A stretch of 64,000 bases of DNA from Halalkalibacter urbisdiaboli (GTDB taxonomy: Bacteria > Bacillota > Bacilli > Bacillales > Bacillaceae_D): assembly GCF_002156385.1 (NCBI RefSeq), contig NZ_MVJM01000003.1, forward strand, positions 855,504 to 919,503, written 5' to 3'. The stretch's first letter is position 1; the number at the start of each line of letters is the position of its first letter. The notes beneath the pieces are model-generated. The model saw only the letters and a program-made list of their open reading frames with translations, searched no databases and was not told the DNA's origin. Both the position numbers and the translations under genes were made by a program. This document shows positions 61,296 through 64,000 of this stretch, in pieces.

Positions 61296-62585
61296 CTATC
61301 TTTTAATAACATTAAAATTTTCAGCAATCAGGAGCCAATTTTGAGGGAATGGCAAACCGAGCTTCCAATAACTAATTCCCCTTAGACCTAGTCGTTTTAA
61401 TAGGTCAAACTTTGCTTGAATTGACCTAGCATCCTCAAACCATACTTTATGTGTTCTTCCTTGTTCATCAATATAATCAAAATGCGGGGCTTGAGCTTGA
61501 AAATCATATTGAATTGCTGCATTGTATTGTTTTGCTAGTTCGATTGCTCGCTGCGGGCTAACAGCACGTGCGTATTCTCCCCCTTCGACGAAAGGTAACG
61601 TCCAATCATATCCATATAAATTTTGACCCATCATAATTTTATTGGCGGGCATTTCGGTTAGAGCGTATTGAATGACCTCCTCTACCTGTCTAATTGGTGA
61701 TACGGGCATAGGAGGTCCACCAGAGTATCCCCATTCATATGTCATCAAGACTACAAAATCTACAATTTCTCCGTGGGCACGGTAATCATGTGCTTCATAC
61801 CATTGACCAGGTTGATCGGCTCTTGTTTTTGGTGCCAAAGCTGTTGAAATGAGAAGACCCTCCGCTCGAAGACGTTCTGCAGCTCTTCTTAAAAAGTTAT
61901 TATACGCTTCCCTTTGGTCGGGAGGTAAGAATTCAAAATCAAAATGGATATCCGTGTAACGGCCGACTCTTCTTGCTTCAGCGATAACATTATCGAGAAG
62001 TCGTTCCTGAACCGCCGTACTTTGTAAAATGTCTCTGCCGAGTTCCCCACTGAATTGTCCTTCTTCGAGGTTTGTTACAACCATCATTAAAGATGCCCCT
62101 GTCTCAGCTGCGACCTCTGGAATCCCTTGTAAAGGTTGGGGATCTAGTGTACCATCCCGTCGAACCTCATAGCTAAAAGGTGCTAAATAAGTTAAATAAG
62201 GTCCAGCTGCTCTTGCATCAGCTAAAAGAGCTGGGCTTACTGTCCCGCCACGGGGCTCAATATACGCATTTGTTTCGACATTTCGTTTTGGTAATGGCGG
62301 AAGGTAAAGTCGAAAGCCAATCGGAAGTTGTTGATTTGGATCAATTCGATTTATTTCAGCTAACTGTACATAATTTAAACCAAAGCGTTGAGCGATCGAC
62401 CACAAACTATCACCAGATTGAACCCAATAAAACCTTCCTTGAATTGGTATGACAAGTGCCTGCCCAACTACTAATTGACTAGGGTCGGGGATTTGATTGG
62501 CTTGAACAATTTGTTCAACAGAAGTGTTATAAGCTTGAGCAAGATTCCATAAAGACTCTCCGGCTTGAATAACATGGATTTGCAT
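61296..62585 (-). CDS. LysM-GH18 spore peptidoglycan hydrolase (YaaH/SleL type)
   Basis: Spore cortex-lytic N-acetylglucosaminidase family, 429 residues. Two LysM repeats open the protein (IHVIQAGESLWNLAQAY near 3 and YWVQSGDSLWSIAQRF near 52). The GH18 domain follows, with the DxxDxDxE-type motif as YTDIHFDFEFLPP near 209 and MTYEWGYSGGPP near 282. The end GISYWKLGLPFPQNWLLIA is typical of YaaH. The ATG at 62585 is preceded by AGCGGAGTATACT. It is a single gene. Confidence 0.9.
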   Translation of the reverse strand: MQIHVIQAGESLWNLAQAYNTSVEQIVQANQIPDPSQLVVGQALVIPIQGRFYWVQSGDSLWSIAQRFGLNYVQLAEINRIDPNQQLPIGFRLYLPPLPKRNVETNAYIEPRGGTVSPALLADARAAGPYLTYLAPFSYEVRRDGTLDPQPLQGIPEVAAETGASLMMVVTNLEEGQFSGELGRDILQSTAVQERLLDNVIAEARRVGRYTDIHFDFEFLPPDQREAYNNFLRRAAERLRAEGLLISTALAPKTRADQPGQWYEAHDYRAHGEIVDFVVLMTYEWGYSGGPPMPVSPIRQVEEVIQYALTEMPANKIMMGQNLYGYDWTLPFVEGGEYARAVSPQRAIELAKQYNAAIQYDFQAQAPHFDYIDEQGRTHKVWFEDARSIQAKFDLLKRLGLRGISYWKLGLPFPQNWLLIAENFNVIKR

Positions 62586-62691
62586 AGTATACTCCGCTCC
62601 ATTCATCGTTTATTAACGTTATACCGTATATTTATGAATGGGCGTGCTAGATATTCACTTAATATCGAATTCATTCCATAATTTACAAAGA

Positions 62692-62726
62692 AAGCCCGTT
62701 AAATAGATGATTCCATTTAACGGGCT
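62692..62726 (-). terminator. Terminator after the pectin enzyme gene
   Basis: AGCCCGTTAAAT pairs with ATTTAACGGGCT around an 11-nt loop, followed by T-rich sequence on the minus strand. Confidence 0.85.
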
Positions 62727-62732
62727 AAAACG

Positions 62733-64000
62733 TTATTCGGCTTTTGGATTCCAGCCTTTTAATACATTTTCAATCGTCCAATCGGCCGCTTCCTCATCGG
62801 TTAATAACCTTCTAGAGTCTGTCTCTTCTTGAATTGCGCCTGGGCCGTGGTTGTTATACTCGTAAAATCTAGCATCTTTGTGCGAGAAACCAGACATGTC
62901 AGTCCACCCTTGCTTGTGAATGTGATCACCAAGGTAACTGTCCATGAACACCACACTTGCGATTGCATCTGGATTACCGCCTGGATGCCATGGTCTTCCT
63001 AAGTACACGGTTCCAGGTGCTGCATCACTTGTTAATTCACAATTAAGGAACAAGTAACCATAAGGCTCTGTAATCATTGTGCTTGCAGCCGTGATATAGC
63101 CATTGTTTGTTGACGAACCTCTGTCTAATGAGTGAATGACCGTATCTTCAAAAACAGCACGGGCTCCGCCGAAGATAAAGTCGACATCACCTTCAATATA
63201 GCTCTGATAAAAATACTGTGTACCGCCATTGGTTAACAGTGTATCCTGGTTTCCTAAAAAGCGAACATTTTTAAACGTCATTCTCTCACCACTTGAGTTG
63301 ACAGCTACTGCTTGTTTTCCATCTGTTTCTGTACGCTCATCAAATGAGTTTTCAAATGTTAAGTTTTCGGCAGTGAAGTCATCTGCTTGTAAAAACGCAG
63401 TTGCACTACCACTTGTGCCGAGGGTTCCGCCAACCCCATTTTCACGACCAGCATAATTGTCATACGTGATGACCGTCTCCTCTGCACTTTCACCAATTAA
63501 CGTAACTTTTGGTTTATTCGCAGGTATACGAATCACTTCTTTATATACCCCATTTTTAATACGGATGGTTACTGGTTCAGAATTATTCGTCGGTATTGCA
63601 TCGATAGCAGCTTGAACCGATTCATAATCACCTAAACCTGCTTGATCGACAACTAATTCATTTTCTAGCTCGCTTAGCTGCTTCGTGACGTCTTCCATCT
63701 TTTCTGTTTCACCTGCGACTAACGTTCTTCCATATTCATCTTTTGATTTTGTATTTGTTACTTGAGCATACACGTTCTTCTCAAAATAACCGGTTGATTT
63801 TGCAACTTCGAGTAACTGTTGGGCGTAGTTACCACCCCATGAATAACCATCACGACGTTCTTTTTCAATTTCTTGAATTGTTCGTTTAATTACCCCATCA
63901 CGTCCAGAGAAAATTGGTTCATTGGTGCCAATTTCATAGAAACGATACCATGTTACGGCATTAGGATCTTCGACGAAATATTCCCCATTTGGATCTGCAC
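62733..64000 (-). CDS. Pectate lyase (PL10-like) fused to pectin methylesterase (CE8), 5' end outside window
   Basis: The gene is open to the right edge, so its N-terminus is missing. The first 75 visible codons read WYRFYEIGTNEPIFSGRDGV, then IKRTIQEIEKERRDGYSWGG, the end of a family 10 pectate lyase catalytic domain. After a short linker the CE8 pectin methylesterase domain begins (VDQAGLGDYESVQAAIDAIP). Its active site is intact: GNQDTLLTNGG near the middle, DVDFIFGGARAVFED and YLGRPWHPGG. Together the two activities demethylate and cleave pectin. The same frame continues to 64000 without a stop. Expect a signal peptide beyond the edge. Confidence 0.8.
   Translation of the reverse strand, partial: ADPNGEYFVEDPNAVTWYRFYEIGTNEPIFSGRDGVIKRTIQEIEKERRDGYSWGGNYAQQLLEVAKSTGYFEKNVYAQVTNTKSKDEYGRTLVAGETEKMEDVTKQLSELENELVVDQAGLGDYESVQAAIDAIPTNNSEPVTIRIKNGVYKEVIRIPANKPKVTLIGESAEETVITYDNYAGRENGVGGTLGTSGSATAFLQADDFTAENLTFENSFDERTETDGKQAVAVNSSGERMTFKNVRFLGNQDTLLTNGGTQYFYQSYIEGDVDFIFGGARAVFEDTVIHSLDRGSSTNNGYITAASTMITEPYGYLFLNCELTSDAAPGTVYLGRPWHPGGNPDAIASVVFMDSYLGDHIHKQGWTDMSGFSHKDARFYEYNNHGPGAIQEETDSRRLLTDEEAADWTIENVLKGWNPKAE

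Overview
The window comes from a low-GC, endospore-forming member of the Bacillaceae. Evidence: a complete gerPABCDEF germination operon, alpha/beta-type and SspH-type small acid-soluble spore proteins, several CotF-like coat proteins, a YaaH/SleL-type LysM-GH18 enzyme, a manganese catalase, a SigI/RsgI pair, and AGGAGG-type ribosome binding sites before most genes. A pectate lyase/pectin methylesterase protein, a GH105 hydrolase with a cre box and the remains of a GH5-type mannanase suggest a plant-polysaccharide user. An alkaliphilic Bacillus relative (Halalkalibacter/Alkalihalobacillus-like) would fit, but that is inference.

The most striking content is three genes interrupted by one in-frame TGA each, always exactly where the family has a redox-active or metal-binding cysteine: an OsmC-family protein (7533-8006, TGA at 7731), a CadA-type P-type ATPase (34982-37123, minus strand, TGA at 37063-37061, giving UxxC in the HMA domain) and a DsbA/FrnE-family oxidoreductase (55584-56183, TGA at 55620, giving UPFC). 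Each TGA is followed by a hairpin whose apical loop starts 20-25 nt downstream and has a G at loop position 1 or 2, as expected for bacterial SECIS elements. UGA is a normal stop elsewhere in the window (etfA, cysJ, cadC). I read these as three selenoprotein genes; the Sec machinery (selABCD) is not in the window.

Layout. 1-3.6 kb: FadF-like Fe-S protein divergent from etfBA. 3.7-7.5 kb: an SASP gene, an Hsp20-like gene and gerPABCDEF, flanked by two decayed copies of a ZIP-transporter 3' end. 7.5-11.7 kb: the OsmC selenoprotein, a kinase-like protein, a nitroreductase, a broken Old Yellow Enzyme gene and small genes. 11.7-25.7 kb: cysJI, a phospholipase D-family protein, trhO, a UbiD-family decarboxylase, an ABC-class ATPase, a DUF421 protein, histidinol-phosphatase and a DEDDh exonuclease. 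25.7-34.8 kb: coat-protein modules and many small spore-type or membrane genes. 35-38 kb: cadCA with promoter and operator, and an RHH regulator with a repeat array upstream. 38-41.7 kb: sigI-rsgI and secreted proteins. 41.8-46.3 kb: a K+ channel, two ATP-grasp (GSP synthase-like) proteins, a DUF350 protein and a lipoprotein. 46-52 kb: housekeeping and small genes. 52-54.3 kb: a two-gene operon for pectin breakdown. 54.4-64 kb: a CBS-GGDEF protein, the DsbA selenoprotein, a dehydrogenase, spore genes, Mn catalase, YaaH and the PL10-CE8 enzyme cut by the right edge.

Several dispersed repeats are present: a roughly 160-bp element with three hairpins (7.05 and 17.2 kb, with fragments near 24.6 and 52.0 kb), and a family of hairpins with GGGYTGTC-like ends (20.4, 22.8, 26.9, 27.2 and 56.2 kb). 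No rRNA, tRNA, CRISPR array, intact insertion sequence or prophage was recognised.
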